Below, in pieces: positions 16,623 through 26,374 of a stretch of 64,000 nt of DNA (its first letter is position 1; every line of letters begins with the position of its first letter). The stretch spans positions 62,001-126,000 of the forward strand of contig NZ_JRWG01000004.1 of the NCBI RefSeq assembly GCF_001573155.1. Direction: 5' to 3'. Position numbers and translations under genes: made by a program. The stretch is from Aequorivita aquimaris (GTDB taxonomy: Bacteria; Bacteroidota; Bacteroidia; Flavobacteriales; Flavobacteriaceae). The notes below the pieces were generated by a model. That model saw nothing but the letters and a program-made list of their open reading frames with translations, had not been told where the DNA came from and did no database searches.

Positions 16623-17222
16623 ATGTATCCCCCACCGCACCACCAAAGCCACGATATTGAAAAAATGATTTCGGTACTAAAACATTTTCCGTTGGGAATG
16701 TTGGTTACTGCGAAGGATGGAGAACCGTTTGTAACGCACATACCTTTTATCTACAATGAAACTTCCAAAAAACTGGTAGCACACCTGGACAGAAGCAATC
16801 CACAAATGGTAACTTTAAAAGATTGCACAGAAGTTACCGTCGTGTTTAAAGGTCCCGATACTTATATTTCGCCAAGCATTTACAAAACCGCGCAATTGCC
16901 TACGTGGAATTACATAATCGTGCACGTTACAGGAAGGCTTCAACTTATAAATGAGCCAGAAGCAATAAAGCAAACTATGGTGGATATGACTGAATTTCTG
17001 GAAGGTGAGGCCCAACGATTTATTCTTAAAAAAGACGATCCGAGAATGGAGCGCTTGATAGATTACATTCAAGCATTTGAAATCGAAATCACTAATTGGG
17101 AAGGGAAATTTAAGCTTTCGCAGGATAAAATTCCGCAGGATTTTGAGAATGCGAAGGAGGAATTAAAGCGAAATTCAAAGAATGACGTTTCAAAATTTAT
17201 TGAAGAAATTTATAAGAAATGA
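16623..17222 (+). CDS. FMN-binding PaiB-family protein
   Basis: 199 residues, the usual size for the FMN-binding negative regulator family named after PaiB of Bacillus. It shows the N-terminal MYPPPHHQ and the split-barrel flavin fold (LGMLVTAKDGEPFVTHIPFIYNE, VVFKGPDTYISPSIY, VPTWNY-like LPTWNYIIVHVTGRL). PaiB was described as a repressor of sporulation and protease genes; in Bacteroidota the role is undefined and flavin-linked chemistry is possible. The start overlaps the end of a strong inverted repeat. Confidence 0.88.
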   Translation: MYPPPHHQSHDIEKMISVLKHFPLGMLVTAKDGEPFVTHIPFIYNETSKKLVAHLDRSNPQMVTLKDCTEVTVVFKGPDTYISPSIYKTAQLPTWNYIIVHVTGRLQLINEPEAIKQTMVDMTEFLEGEAQRFILKKDDPRMERLIDYIQAFEIEITNWEGKFKLSQDKIPQDFENAKEELKRNSKNDVSKFIEEIYKK

Positions 17223-17241
17223 CATTAGACTTCAAGAAAAT

Positions 17242-17334
17242 GACATAAGACTTTAGGACAAAGGGCGTAAGTCGAAATTCCTGTTAACAGCGTCTTAAGT
17301 CCTATGTCTTACAGCGCAGCGGTCCTAAGTCTTT
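17242..17334. repeat. Inverted repeat between convergent PaiB and mpl genes
   Basis: GACATAAGACTTTAGGAC (17242-17259) faces inverted copies at 17292-17308 and at about 17322-17334, the last reaching the mpl stop codon. It may serve as a two-way transcription stop. Confidence 0.5.
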
Positions 17335-18686
17335 TCAACATATCCCTTTACCTCCTCAAAATCCAATCCCCCATAATTCCCACTGCTCATCAAAAGCAGA
17401 CACGTATCGTCGTACTCCTGCGAAAAAAGATAGGTTTTAAAATCTGCTGGATTTGTAAAAACCACCAAATCCTGTCGGTCAAAAGCTTCATCAATTTGTT
17501 CGCCTTTTATTTCTTCCAACTGTTTAATCATTACTGCGTGTGGCGAATAAAAAACCACGGCACTATCGGCAGCATCCAATGTGCCTTTGTATTCTTTTAA
17601 AAATTCGGGATTTAAGCTGCTGTAGGTGTGCAGTTCCAAACAGGCTATTAGCTTTCTGTCGGGGTATTGGTTTTTTACGGCTTGGGTAGTTGCTTTTACT
17701 TTACTGGGCGAATGTGCATAATCCTTATATGCCACCGCGGTTTTGGTTTCGGCAATTTTTTCCAAACGTTTGCTGGCGCCTTTAAAGGTTGCAATGGCTT
17801 CGTAAAAATCCTCGGCATCCACGCCCATCAATTGGCAAATCCAGCGGGCGCCCTCAAGATTGTTTAAATTGTGTTTTCCGAAGATTTCAACAGGCATCGG
17901 ACCTTCGGGAGTTTCCAAAACCGTGGTTCCGTTTTCCACGGAATATTCGGGAGTTTGGTACGGATATTTTTTTATGGGATTTGTCGCTGCTTCCACAACG
18001 CGTTTTACCTCGGCGTCTTCTTCATTGTAAATTATTGCGCCACCGTTGGTTATTTCCTTCAGAAAAATTTCAAACTGTTCCACATAGTTTTCATAGGTTG
18101 GAAAAACGTTGATGTGGTCCCAAGCAATGCCGCTCAGCAAGGCAATATTTGGTTTGTAAAGGTGAAATTTTGGGCGACGGTCTATGGGCGAGGAAAGATA
18201 TTCATCGCCTTCAATGACCATAAAATCATTATCGTCGGTAATTTTCACCATCGTATCAAAACCTTCCAATTGGGCGCCCACCATATAATCCACATCTTTT
18301 CCGTGATAGTTCATTACGTGTAGAATCATGGAAGTAATAGTTGTTTTTCCGTGGGAACCACCAATAACCACGCGGGTTTTGTTTTTGGACTGTTCGTAAA
18401 GAAATTCGGGATAGCTGTAGATTTTTAAACCTAATTCCTTCGCCCTTAAAAGTTCGGGATTGTCTGCTTTGGCGTGCATTCCGAGGATAACGGCATCAAT
18501 TTCCGAAGATAATTTTTCGGGAAACCATCCTTCTTTTTCGGGCAACAGACCTTTGTTTTTCAACCTACTTTTTGAAGGCTCAAAAACCTCGTCGTCGCTT
18601 CCGGTTACCGTATCTCCTTTTTGATGTAATGCCAATGCAAGATTGTGCATCGCGCTGCCGCCTATGGCTATGAAGTGGATTCTCAT
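17325..18686 (-). CDS. mpl: UDP-N-acetylmuramate:tripeptide ligase-type Mur ligase (Mpl)
   Basis: 453 residues. Mpl attaches recovered murein tripeptide (L-Ala-D-Glu-mDAP) to UDP-MurNAc, recycling peptidoglycan in the cytosol. Seen: N-terminal Rossmann motif HFIAIGGSAMHNLALAL, the ATP loop IGGSHGKTT at 108-116, EGDEYLSSPIDRRPKF, and GKHNLNNLEGA, followed by KDYAHSPSKV in the C-terminal domain. The MurC-like order with GSAM rather than GIGMSGLA supports Mpl over MurC. No other murein recycling genes are adjacent. Confidence 0.9.
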   Translation of the reverse strand: MRIHFIAIGGSAMHNLALALHQKGDTVTGSDDEVFEPSKSRLKNKGLLPEKEGWFPEKLSSEIDAVILGMHAKADNPELLRAKELGLKIYSYPEFLYEQSKNKTRVVIGGSHGKTTITSMILHVMNYHGKDVDYMVGAQLEGFDTMVKITDDNDFMVIEGDEYLSSPIDRRPKFHLYKPNIALLSGIAWDHINVFPTYENYVEQFEIFLKEITNGGAIIYNEEDAEVKRVVEAATNPIKKYPYQTPEYSVENGTTVLETPEGPMPVEIFGKHNLNNLEGARWICQLMGVDAEDFYEAIATFKGASKRLEKIAETKTAVAYKDYAHSPSKVKATTQAVKNQYPDRKLIACLELHTYSSLNPEFLKEYKGTLDAADSAVVFYSPHAVMIKQLEEIKGEQIDEAFDRQDLVVFTNPADFKTYLFSQEYDDTCLLLMSSGNYGGLDFEEVKGYVEKT

Positions 18687-18740
18687 TTTTTAGTTGAAGA
18701 GTTTATGAGTTTAGATGTAAAGATACAAAGTTAAAACAAC

Positions 18741-18776
18741 CCCCTTGCCCCCTTCAAAGGGGGAATTTTTTCAATT
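18741..18776. repeat. C/G-block palindrome between mpl and the TPR gene
   Basis: CCCCCTT...AAGGGGG around 18748-18766, preceded by another CCCCCTT block. This C-block/G-block layout recalls intergenic repeats common in Bacteroidota. A related C/G-rich element lies at about 33326-33372. Confidence 0.5.
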
Positions 18777-19751
18777 TTAAAGAGCAAGAATAAGTGATTT
18801 TTCTTGTTGAGCCTCTTTGAAATCTTTACGGTCAATTAAAGCCTTGTTTATCCACGTAAGGGCGATTTGCTTTTTGCCGAGATTTTTATAAATCTGCGCC
18901 AATCGGTAATAGGCCCAATCCTTGGGCACGCCGTCTTTTATGGAATAATTGGCCAAGTATTCGCTGAGACATTCTATGCCGTATTCGGGTTCCAGATTGT
19001 ACTGTGCCGAGATTTTGCCGATTTGGTAATTGAGTTGGTTGCGCTTGTGGATTTTTAAGGATTTTGAAGTGGTTTCCAAAGCTTCCTTCGGCTGGTTGTT
19101 CTTTTCATAAAGACCCGCAAGTTTTTCGTACGTATGCGGCGAACCGCCTACTTCTATCGCTTTTTTGTAATACTTTTCCGCATCTTTCGGTCTGCCGGAA
19201 TACTCGGCGATATAGCCTTTTGCGAGGTATTCGTCCACTTTTGAAATGGTTCCAAGTTCATTGGCATAGGCAATTGCTTTTTTTTCACTTCCGCCCACAA
19301 TTACCGGCAACTGAATGTAGAATTCCACCAAAGCCCAGCGTGTCTCAATATGCTTGGGGTCGAGTGCCGCGGCACGTTCCAAATGGTGTTTTATATCGCC
19401 AATATAGCTTACCGCTCGAATTCGGCTAACGGACAATGCCTTGAAGCCCAACGCGCCGCCGTATTTAAAATGGTAATTGGCGTTACTTTCCTCCTCGTTT
19501 ACCAAGCTTTTATAATAGGAAATCGCCGTGTCCCAATCCTTTTGGTAGCCCGCAATATCACCCAGATATTCACGGGTTTTTTTATCGCCGGGATGTTGCT
19601 TCAGATACTTTTCAAAAACAGGTTTTGCCTTGCTGAAATTTTCCTGTTTGAAGTATTCCTCTGCCTGTTGGTAGTTGGTTTGGGCAACTGCAAATAGGGG
19701 AAGCAATAACAGAAGAACTATTACTTTTCTGAAGAAATTTATATAATTCAA
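18777..19751 (-). CDS. Secreted tetratricopeptide-repeat protein
   Basis: 324 residues. A Sec signal peptide (VIVLLLLLPLFAVAQ) is followed by TPR units from about residue 27 to the end, e.g. AEEYFKQENFSKAKPVFEKY, AISYYKSL, AEKYYKKAIEVGG and ALETTSKSLKIH. TPR arrays bind proteins; no catalytic motif is seen. The product is periplasmic or surface-linked. An AT-rich duplicated word (ATTCAAAATTTAA) lies immediately upstream (19745-19770). The partner is unknown. Confidence 0.8.
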   Translation of the reverse strand: MNYINFFRKVIVLLLLLPLFAVAQTNYQQAEEYFKQENFSKAKPVFEKYLKQHPGDKKTREYLGDIAGYQKDWDTAISYYKSLVNEEESNANYHFKYGGALGFKALSVSRIRAVSYIGDIKHHLERAAALDPKHIETRWALVEFYIQLPVIVGGSEKKAIAYANELGTISKVDEYLAKGYIAEYSGRPKDAEKYYKKAIEVGGSPHTYEKLAGLYEKNNQPKEALETTSKSLKIHKRNQLNYQIGKISAQYNLEPEYGIECLSEYLANYSIKDGVPKDWAYYRLAQIYKNLGKKQIALTWINKALIDRKDFKEAQQEKSLILAL

Positions 19752-19869
19752 AATTTAAGATTCAAAATTTAAAAAAATATTATTAGGTAATAAATTGGTC
19801 GTTAATTAATTAAACATTCGGGCACGCGATAAATCGCGAGCCTACTGACTACTGTGTACTGAACACTGC
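19752..19869. repeat. Intergenic repeats between TPR and DUF4136 genes
   Basis: Contains the ATTCAAAATTTAA duplication and a hairpin GGCACGCGAT-AA-ATCGCGAGCC at 19821-19842 (one A-A mismatch), part of a small hairpin family also seen at 38069-38096. Confidence 0.6.
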
Positions 19870-20391
19870 TTACTTTTTTCCCGGTGGATATTTGGCTAAA
19901 ATTTTCTGTATAACTGAAACATAATACGCCTCTTTCTGCTGCGGAGTTGCACGTTCCCTCATTTCGCCTTCCGCTACGGCCTGCCAAACCAGCTCGTCTT
20001 TTTCAACATCTATAAAATCCATGGTTAATTGTTGGTTTACCACATTTCCGCCAATGGGAATTCCGCCACTAACGCCAACGCCCACGTTTCCGCCACCACC
20101 GCCAACCCCAATACCAATGGTGTTCCGCGAGCGGGAAACGCTCTCGTGTGCATAAAAATTGATAAACAGCTGGGGAGTTTCATTTTTAACAAAACCACGT
20201 TGCTGCAGCAGGCTGTCCGTAATCTGTATAATACGGTTATCGTCGAGCTCGCTAAGACCGGAGTCTATAGTCGGGAAATAATTATAGGAAGTGTATTTCG
20301 AAAAATCTACCTGTTTGTCATAATCCACTGCCACGGTTGCGCCGCAGGAAACCAGGAATATGGAGAGTACTAAGATTGAAAGGAGCTTCAT
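19870..20391 (-). CDS. DUF4136 lipoprotein
   Basis: 173 residues from the ATG at 20391, chosen over an upstream in-frame ATG because MKLLSILVLSIFLVSC gives a proper lipoprotein signal (Cys16). The mature part matches DUF4136: VDYDKQVDFSKYTSYNYFP at the start, DSLLQQRGF, and a Gly-rich loop (IGIGVGGGGGNVGVGV). Such proteins are anchored in the envelope; function is unknown. It lies upstream of the TPR gene on the same strand, separated by repeats. Confidence 0.8.
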   Translation of the reverse strand: MKLLSILVLSIFLVSCGATVAVDYDKQVDFSKYTSYNYFPTIDSGLSELDDNRIIQITDSLLQQRGFVKNETPQLFINFYAHESVSRSRNTIGIGVGGGGGNVGVGVSGGIPIGGNVVNQQLTMDFIDVEKDELVWQAVAEGEMRERATPQQKEAYYVSVIQKILAKYPPGKK

Positions 20392-20508
20392 TGCATTTTT
20401 CTTTTCAATAAAAATACGCAAAAACCGAGGACTTGGATTTTAGAAAAGGTTAAAGTTGAAAAACCATTTTAAGAGAAAACCCAGATTTGCACTTTAAAAC
20501 GGTTTCGG

Positions 20509-21624
20509 TTAATTCTCTAACGGAATTCGAATTACGGTTTCAACCCCCGCACCAGTGTTTTTATTCCTTACCTCAAAAAAGTAATTATTGCCATAAAGGT
20601 TCTCTAAACGGTCATTGATATTGGCCAGACCCATTCCCCGTTTTAGCAATAATTTATGGCCCGCTTCAACGGGAGCGCCATTATTTTCAACCTTTATTAT
20701 CAAGGTTTTTCCTTCTGCGTAAATTTTTACGAGAATTTCCAAATCGGTATGGTTAAAATCATAGCCGTGTTTTATGGAGTTTTCCAGAATGGGCTGCAGC
20801 AGAAGTGCCGGTACCAATTTGGGAAGCAGGGATTCATCTATTTCTGTCGAAATATTCAGATGATCGGAAAACCTAACTTTTATGATATTGAGATAGAATT
20901 CCAAAATGCGCAGTTCCTTTTCCAACGGAATGCGGTTGCTGTCATTGTCATAAAGTATTTCCCTTAAAAAATCGCTGAGATCGGCTATGGTATCCTTTGC
21001 TTTGGCGGCGTCAATATCGGTAAGGACGGCGATTGAGTTTAAGGTGTTGAAAAGAAAATGCGGCTGCAATTGGGAGGAGAGCATTTTCATACGCGTATTT
21101 ACCAATTGGGCTTCCAATTTGCCCTGCTTTTTTTCAGCCTTTTTCACCTCTTTCACATAATAATAGGTGTAGATTATAAAGACCATGGCAAAGTAGATAA
21201 GAAAATTGAGATCTATTACGTACATAAACCTATACATGCTGCGCTCAAAGTCATATTCGGCAAAGGTTGTTCTGCCCAAAAGGATGTAATACAGGTCAAC
21301 GACCAGCCGAATCACTATTCCTATCAATAGCGAAAATAAAATGTGGGTCGAAATGATTTTGGTCCACGAGTAGTTTTTTCGAAGAAACCGTTTGGTGCTA
21401 ATGGCGATCAACGTCATAAAACTTACCACGATTATATAGTCGAAAAGCAGGTTGTCTATTAAAAATTGGGACCATGAAAAGACCATCATCTTATCCATCC
21501 CGAAGACCTGCATATAGGCGGTTTTGGCAATCAGCATCAAATCAAACAGCGCATAAAAGCCGGCCAAAAGAAGTACTAATTTCAGGTCTATGTATTTCCT
21601 GCTTATGATATATTTTTTATTCAT
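20509..21624 (-). CDS. LytS/YpdA-type sensor histidine kinase
   Basis: 371 residues. About four membrane helices (17-155) and a short coiled segment precede a His_kinase domain with the phospho-acceptor His189 in LQPHFLFNTLNS. The ATP-binding half carries LLQPILENSIKHG and RGMGLANINDRLENLYG. It has no extracellular sensor domain beyond the membrane part. The start overlaps the stop of the regulator gene by 4 bp, so the two form a coupled two-component pair. Confidence 0.92.
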   Translation of the reverse strand: MNKKYIISRKYIDLKLVLLLAGFYALFDLMLIAKTAYMQVFGMDKMMVFSWSQFLIDNLLFDYIIVVSFMTLIAISTKRFLRKNYSWTKIISTHILFSLLIGIVIRLVVDLYYILLGRTTFAEYDFERSMYRFMYVIDLNFLIYFAMVFIIYTYYYVKEVKKAEKKQGKLEAQLVNTRMKMLSSQLQPHFLFNTLNSIAVLTDIDAAKAKDTIADLSDFLREILYDNDSNRIPLEKELRILEFYLNIIKVRFSDHLNISTEIDESLLPKLVPALLLQPILENSIKHGYDFNHTDLEILVKIYAEGKTLIIKVENNGAPVEAGHKLLLKRGMGLANINDRLENLYGNNYFFEVRNKNTGAGVETVIRIPLEN

Positions 21625-22388
21625 ATTCCTACTTTTTCCAGAAAATCCTTTTTATAGGACTTGCTGATGCGCAATAGTGTATTATCATTCATTCGGGCAT
21701 CAATTTCCGAAAATTCTGAATGTACTATTTCCTTTATATGTCGCAGATTGACAATGCTGGATCTGTGGATTCTAATAAATTTACCGCTGTCCAATGACTC
21801 ACAGAGATTGCTCAAGTTTTCCCGAAGCACGTACTTTTTGTTTTCAACAAAAATTTCGGCATAACTTCCCGAGGCAGTGATGTACATTATATCTTCGGGG
21901 TTAAGGAGTATGGTTTTGTTTCCCTGTTTTATCGGCAGCTTGTCAAGAGCCTCCATTTTTTGCGATTTGGTTTTGTACAGATTGAACAGCTCAATTATGC
22001 GCTTCTCAAAGTTTTGGTCGGCTTCGTTTGCTGAAATTTTCTGTACTTTTTCAATAGTTCTAAAGAAACGTTCGTCCTTAAAAGGTTTCAGCAGAAAGTC
22101 GAAGGCGTCTACATCAAAAGCCTTTAGGGCGTAATTGTCGTAAGCCGTAACGAAGATGACGATGGGTTTTGGCGAGAGGTTAATCTTTTGCAAAACCTCA
22201 AAACCGTTCATATCCTTCATATTGATATCCAGAAAGATGAGGTCGGGCCGTTTTTGGTCTATTTCTGCAATTGCGCTTTTTCCGTTGGAACATTCGCCCA
22301 GCACTTCCACATCCGGTACTTGCCGGAGCAGGTAGAGCACCCTTTTTCGGGCAAGCTCCTCGTCGTCAATTACAAGTACTTTTATCAT
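21621..22388 (-). CDS. LytTR-family response regulator
   Basis: 255 residues. The receiver domain has Asp8/Asp9 and the phosphoryl acceptor Asp54 in IFLDINMKDM, with T and K at VTAYD and LLKPF. The LytTR DNA-binding domain follows (IMYITASGSYAEIFV, FIRIHRSSIVNLRHIKEI). It is the first gene of the pair, read before the kinase. Targets are not evident; LytTR proteins bind imperfect direct repeats, which I did not find in the upstream region. Confidence 0.92.
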   Translation of the reverse strand: MIKVLVIDDEELARKRVLYLLRQVPDVEVLGECSNGKSAIAEIDQKRPDLIFLDINMKDMNGFEVLQKINLSPKPIVIFVTAYDNYALKAFDVDAFDFLLKPFKDERFFRTIEKVQKISANEADQNFEKRIIELFNLYKTKSQKMEALDKLPIKQGNKTILLNPEDIMYITASGSYAEIFVENKKYVLRENLSNLCESLDSGKFIRIHRSSIVNLRHIKEIVHSEFSEIDARMNDNTLLRISKSYKKDFLEKVGI

Positions 22389-22499
22389 TGAAGGCTATTT
22401 TTATAATCGTTGTGAAAGGATGTTCTGTTACGTAAAGATATTCAAAATGAAATTGCTCGGTTGTGTTCCAAATTAAATTTTAGAAACCCATCAACTTAT

Positions 22500-22536
22500 A
22501 AAAAGACCATCAGTAGAGTTGTTCCCTGACGGTCTT
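22500..22536 (-). terminator. Intrinsic terminator of the PepSY-like gene
   Basis: On the minus strand, AAGACCGTCAG (22536-22526) pairs with CTGATGGTCTT (22513-22503) with one mismatch, followed by a T run. It lies 26 bp after the stop of the gene at 22562. Confidence 0.8.
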
Positions 22537-22561
22537 CCCATAAATTGCAAAGCAACTTCTT

Positions 22562-23113
22562 TCAATTAACGGCAAGCCCAACACCACTGCTTCTGGCATC
22601 TATTTTCAGGTTCTGTTTGTCCTTTCCGTTTTCAAGACGGATTTTATAGGTGGCATTGGCCAAAATTTCACCTTTGGTGCGGGCGGTATATTTTGCCTTT
22701 GTCAAGGTGTAGCCTTGGAAGGAGTTGTACACTTCGTTTCTGAGCTGCGCCGGCAAAATCACGTTCTTGAATTGCTGACGGGTTTCGAGGAGATTGCCCT
22801 CGCTGTCAAAATCTGCCTCCAAAGCACCGTTTGTACTTTTAAACGTTACCAAATAGGCGTGATATTTCTTTTTAGCGGTATGGGCAATAAAGCTTTGAAT
22901 GTCAAAATTAGCTTTCATAAATCCGATGGGATCACGCGCAAACTGGCGCGCTTGGCTTTCTTTAATATTATAAACATAACTGTCGCCCTCTTGGGTTACC
23001 GCTACATTTAACGGTGCATAAAAAAGTCTGGCCTCGTCGAGCACTGTAACCTCTTGGGCGCTGAGTATCGCCGCGGTCAAACTTAACAAAATGGAAATTA
23101 CAAAAGTTTTCAT
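22562..23113 (-). CDS. Secreted protein of unknown function, PepSY-like C-terminus
   Basis: 183 residues. A Sec signal peptide (ISILLSLTAAILSAQ) is present. The C-terminal half (EADFDSEGNLLETRQQFKNV, LPAQLRNEVYNSF, YKIRLENGKDKQNLKID) has the strand-helix-strand pattern of the PepSY-like domain. I do not recognise the N-terminal half. It stands alone with its own terminator, upstream of and co-directional with the LytTR/LytS pair. No function is assigned. Confidence 0.6.
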   Translation of the reverse strand: MKTFVISILLSLTAAILSAQEVTVLDEARLFYAPLNVAVTQEGDSYVYNIKESQARQFARDPIGFMKANFDIQSFIAHTAKKKYHAYLVTFKSTNGALEADFDSEGNLLETRQQFKNVILPAQLRNEVYNSFQGYTLTKAKYTARTKGEILANATYKIRLENGKDKQNLKIDARSSGVGLAVN

Positions 23114-23428
23114 AACTGATAATTTTTAGGATTAATAACTTGTTCTTCAAACTGGTAAACACTGATCAGGTATTTTTACAGACACTAAATTAAAGGAACA
23201 AGCCGCTCGATGGGCAGGAATGATGTGAACGTCAAAATTTGACTATGGGAAATACTGGATTATGATGTGAAATAAATTTTCACAGCCGAAAAAGAAGGTA
23301 AATTTGCTAATAATCAACAGATTATGAAAAGTGGATTTTGCAACTTATTGTGCCAAATTACTTTTTTGGGGAAATAGAATCACAGCATTGACATCTGGGA
23401 AATGATACTTTATTTAGGCGGCAGCTAC
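23114..23428. other. 315-bp intergenic region without a recognised feature
   Basis: AT-rich DNA between two minus-strand genes. I see no hairpin terminator, no clear TAnnTTTG promoter and no conserved reading frame. It presumably contains the promoter of the gene at 23113. Confidence 0.5.
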
Positions 23429-24553
23429 TTATTGCTTGACAATCTTTTTCGTTACGACTCCTTTATCGGAAATCACTTCCACGAAATAGATACCTGCGGA
23501 AAGGGTTTCAAAATTGATTCGGTTTTCTGAGGTTTCAAGAATTGGTTTGCCCAATGTGGAATAAACGGTGGCTTTTTTGAAGGAAATGTTTTTTGGGGTT
23601 TCAATATTAAGAATTGATGACACTGGGTTTGGGAAGAAGGAAAGGTTTTCTGAAGGATCTGCTTCGGTTATTGATAGATTGCATTGGGCTTCTACTTCGG
23701 GAACGGAGTTGCAGCCTGCGAGATTATAGTTGATGATTACATCTGTATTTGGATTAACAATGGCATCGCAAATTGGAGCTATGGAACAAAATGACAGGAG
23801 TGGATTGTCTTCAACTATTACACCAATAATTGCGGAAGAATCTAAATTTACTAAAGAGGAAACTGAGGAAAGAGAAGCATTCCCTGTAATTGAAATATAA
23901 TCTTCACAGTATAATAAATTTTCCAAACCGTTCAAGGTTTCAAGCATATCGTTATCTAAGATACCTAACCACCCACAAATGGATTCCAGATTTACCAATC
24001 CACCAAAATTTTCTAAAAGATCATTTTTTTCAACACGAAAACTTCCGTATATCTGGGTTAAATTTGCAAGTCCATCTAAAGAAACTAAGCTATCATTGCT
24101 ATTGATTAGAACTCCCAAATCAGAACCATTTCCGACGGAATAAAGTGAGTTTAATCCAGTAAAATTTATTATTTGACCATTTAATGCAATCGCAAACTGA
24201 CCCGTAATCGTTTCAAGATTTTGAAGGCCTTCAAAATTGACTAAGGAATTGTTTTCCGTAATAATAAGGCTGCTACTTAAATTTTGGATATTCTCCAAAC
24301 CAGAAAAGTTTTCAATATTTGTATTGACTATAAAAATTCCTTCATCAACATCTTGAATTTGTGATAAACCGTTAAGATTGGATATATCACTTCCTTCAAT
24401 GTTCAACGATTTAATTAGATGTGTACAATTAGGAAAGTTTGAAGAAAAAGTATCAATTTCTGCTTGCGTAGTTAAATATATATCATCGTTCGGACACTGC
24501 CCAAACCCAATAAAAGAAACCAAAAGCAAAACGTAGAATAATTCTTTTTTCAT
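23429..24553 (-). CDS. T9SS-secreted protein with receptor-L/LRR-like repeats
   Basis: 374 residues from the ATG at 24553, chosen because MKKELFYVLLLVSFIGFGQ is a clean signal peptide. About eight loose leucine-rich units follow, with the pattern L-x-G-L-x-N-L (NLNGLSQIQ, NFSGLENIQ, NFEGLQNLET, SLDGLANLTQI, NFGGLVNLES). Flanking Cys residues are near both ends of the repeat. The last 75 residues are a type IX sorting domain (FFPNPVSSILNIE ... GIYFVEVISDKG ... KKIVKQ). It is therefore exported to the surface or medium; binding or adhesion is the likely role. Confidence 0.85.
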   Translation of the reverse strand: MKKELFYVLLLVSFIGFGQCPNDDIYLTTQAEIDTFSSNFPNCTHLIKSLNIEGSDISNLNGLSQIQDVDEGIFIVNTNIENFSGLENIQNLSSSLIITENNSLVNFEGLQNLETITGQFAIALNGQIINFTGLNSLYSVGNGSDLGVLINSNDSLVSLDGLANLTQIYGSFRVEKNDLLENFGGLVNLESICGWLGILDNDMLETLNGLENLLYCEDYISITGNASLSSVSSLVNLDSSAIIGVIVEDNPLLSFCSIAPICDAIVNPNTDVIINYNLAGCNSVPEVEAQCNLSITEADPSENLSFFPNPVSSILNIETPKNISFKKATVYSTLGKPILETSENRINFETLSAGIYFVEVISDKGVVTKKIVKQ

Positions 24554-24719
24554 ACCAAATATTTTTGGCAAGAAAAAAGAAAAAAACTAGGTATGAAAAT
24601 TTATTTAAGATATTTTCAAGAAAGATTTAATGTATAGTCTAGCAAAGTTGAGAATGCTTTATTTTTAATAATCATACAAACGAAAACGCCTTCCACTGCG
24701 CTCAGGGAGACATTCCGTT

Positions 24720-25718
24720 TTAATTCAACATCGCCCATAGTTTATCTTTCAACTCAGTAAGCCCTTGTTGCGCCACGGAAGAAATAAACAAATACGGAAT
24801 GCCTTTAAACTGTTTGTCGAGAATCTTTTTCATCTCGGCCTTCAATTCCTCATCAAGCATATCACTTTTGCTGATGGCTACCAGACGTTCCTTGTCCAGA
24901 AGTTGTGGGTTGTAACGGCGCAATTCATCGACTAGAATATCGTATTGTTCTTTAATATCCGGCGCATCGGCGGGAATCAAAAACAGCAGTGTAGAGTTTC
25001 TTTCTATATGGCGAAGAAAACGATGCCCAATGCCCTTTCCTTCGGCGGCACCTTCTATAATTCCTGGAATATCGGCAACCACAAAAGTTTTGAAGTCACG
25101 GTATTCCACGATTCCCAAATTGGGTTTTAGCGTGGTGAATTCGTAATTGGCAATTTTCGGTTTGGCTGCGGTTATTACAGAAAGTAGCGTTGATTTGCCT
25201 GCATTCGGGAAACCTACTAGACCTACATCGGCAAGAATCTTAAGTTCAAGAATAATATCTACTTCTTCGCCTTCCTCACCGGGCTGCGAATAGCGGGGCG
25301 TTTGGTTGGTCGCACTTTTAAAATGGGCATTCCCCAAACCACCGCGACCGCCTTTGGCTATTATTTTTTCTTCGCCGTCTTCCGTGAGTTCAAAAAGTAT
25401 TTCCTCGGTTTCCTTATCGCGCACTACTGTCCCCAGCGGCACTTCAATATAAACATCGGCACCATCGGCACCGGTACTGGTCTGCTTGCTGCCGTGCTCG
25501 CCGTGCTCGGCCTTAAAGTGTCTTTTGAATTTTAAATGGTAAAGCGTCCAAAGATTTTTGTTGGCTTTAATGATTACGTGCCCTCCACGGCCGCCATCGC
25601 CGCCATCGGGCCCACCTTTGGGAATATATTTTTCCCGCCGCATGTGCTTACTGCCCTGCCCTCCCTTACCGGAAGTAACATGTACTTTTACGTAATCTAC
25701 AAAATTGCCTTCAGTCAC
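24720..25718 (-). CDS. obg: GTPase ObgE/CgtA
   Basis: 332 residues. Essential GTPase linked to 50S ribosome assembly and the stringent response. The N-terminal Gly-rich Obg fold ([19 protein letters not shown]) covers about residues 1-160. The G domain has GFPNAGKST (169-177), [23 protein letters not shown], a G4 region read as AISKSD, and SS in the G5 position. There is no C-terminal OCT extension, as usual in Bacteroidota. It lies 51 bp after adk on the same strand, a common flavobacterial order. Confidence 0.95.
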   Translation of the reverse strand: MTEGNFVDYVKVHVTSGKGGQGSKHMRREKYIPKGGPDGGDGGRGGHVIIKANKNLWTLYHLKFKRHFKAEHGEHGSKQTSTGADGADVYIEVPLGTVVRDKETEEILFELTEDGEEKIIAKGGRGGLGNAHFKSATNQTPRYSQPGEEGEEVDIILELKILADVGLVGFPNAGKSTLLSVITAAKPKIANYEFTTLKPNLGIVEYRDFKTFVVADIPGIIEGAAEGKGIGHRFLRHIERNSTLLFLIPADAPDIKEQYDILVDELRRYNPQLLDKERLVAISKSDMLDEELKAEMKKILDKQFKGIPYLFISSVAQQGLTELKDKLWAMLN

Positions 25719-25721
25719 CTT

Positions 25722-25752
25722 TTATTGTTTATTGTTTATTGTCTATTGTTGG
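25722..25752. repeat. TTATTGTTTATTG tandem words between adk and obg
   Basis: TTTATTGTT repeated about three to four times with small variants in the 51-bp spacer, followed by CCATAAACTATAAACTG. Low-complexity spacer DNA; no regulatory role is evident. Confidence 0.5.
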
Positions 25753-25769
25753 AAACCCCAATCCATAAA

Positions 25770-26342
25770 CTATAAACTGTCTATAACCTTACTTAAACGT
25801 TCCGTAATTTCTTCAATACTTCCCACACCATCAACACCGTAATATTTATCTCTCTTTTCGTAATAATCCTTTAGGATGGCGGTTTCATTGTAGTAAACTT
25901 TGATGCGGTTCCGGATGATGCTCTCATCGGCATCGTCTGCTCTTCCGCTGGTCTTGCCGCGCTCCAATAAGCGTTTTACCAACACTTCATCGTCCACTTC
26001 CAAAGCTACCATGGCGTCAATCTGGGTGTCCTTATCATCCATTAAATGTTCAAGGGCTTCGGCCTGTGCTTCGGTTCTTGGGAAACCGTCAAAAATAAAC
26101 CCGTTTGCATCTGGGTTTTTATCAACCTCATTGCTTAGCATATCGATGGTAATTTCATCCGGAACCAATTTCCCCTTTGCCATAAAAGACTTGGCGAGAT
26201 TGCCCAGCTCGGTCTCATTCTTGATGTTATAGCGAAAAACGTCGCCCGTGGAGATGTGAACCAAATTGTATTTTTCCTTTAAAAAATTGGCTTGCGTTCC
26301 TTTTCCCGCGCCGGGAGGGCCGAACAAAATTATATTAGTCAT
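25770..26342 (-). CDS. adk: Adenylate kinase
   Basis: 190 residues. It converts ATP + AMP to 2 ADP. The P-loop is GPPGAGKGT at 8-16, the AMP site includes ISTGDVFRYN, and FIFDGFPRTEAQAEAL and GRADDADESIIRNRI follow. The short LID without Cys residues is the non-zinc short form common in Bacteroidota. It is upstream of obg with a short spacer, and a plausible promoter lies about 30 bp before the start. Confidence 0.95.
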   Translation of the reverse strand: MTNIILFGPPGAGKGTQANFLKEKYNLVHISTGDVFRYNIKNETELGNLAKSFMAKGKLVPDEITIDMLSNEVDKNPDANGFIFDGFPRTEAQAEALEHLMDDKDTQIDAMVALEVDDEVLVKRLLERGKTSGRADDADESIIRNRIKVYYNETAILKDYYEKRDKYYGVDGVGSIEEITERLSKVIDSL

Positions 26343-26374
26343 CTGTGTGGTTTTATAAATGAAAAACGAAGGTG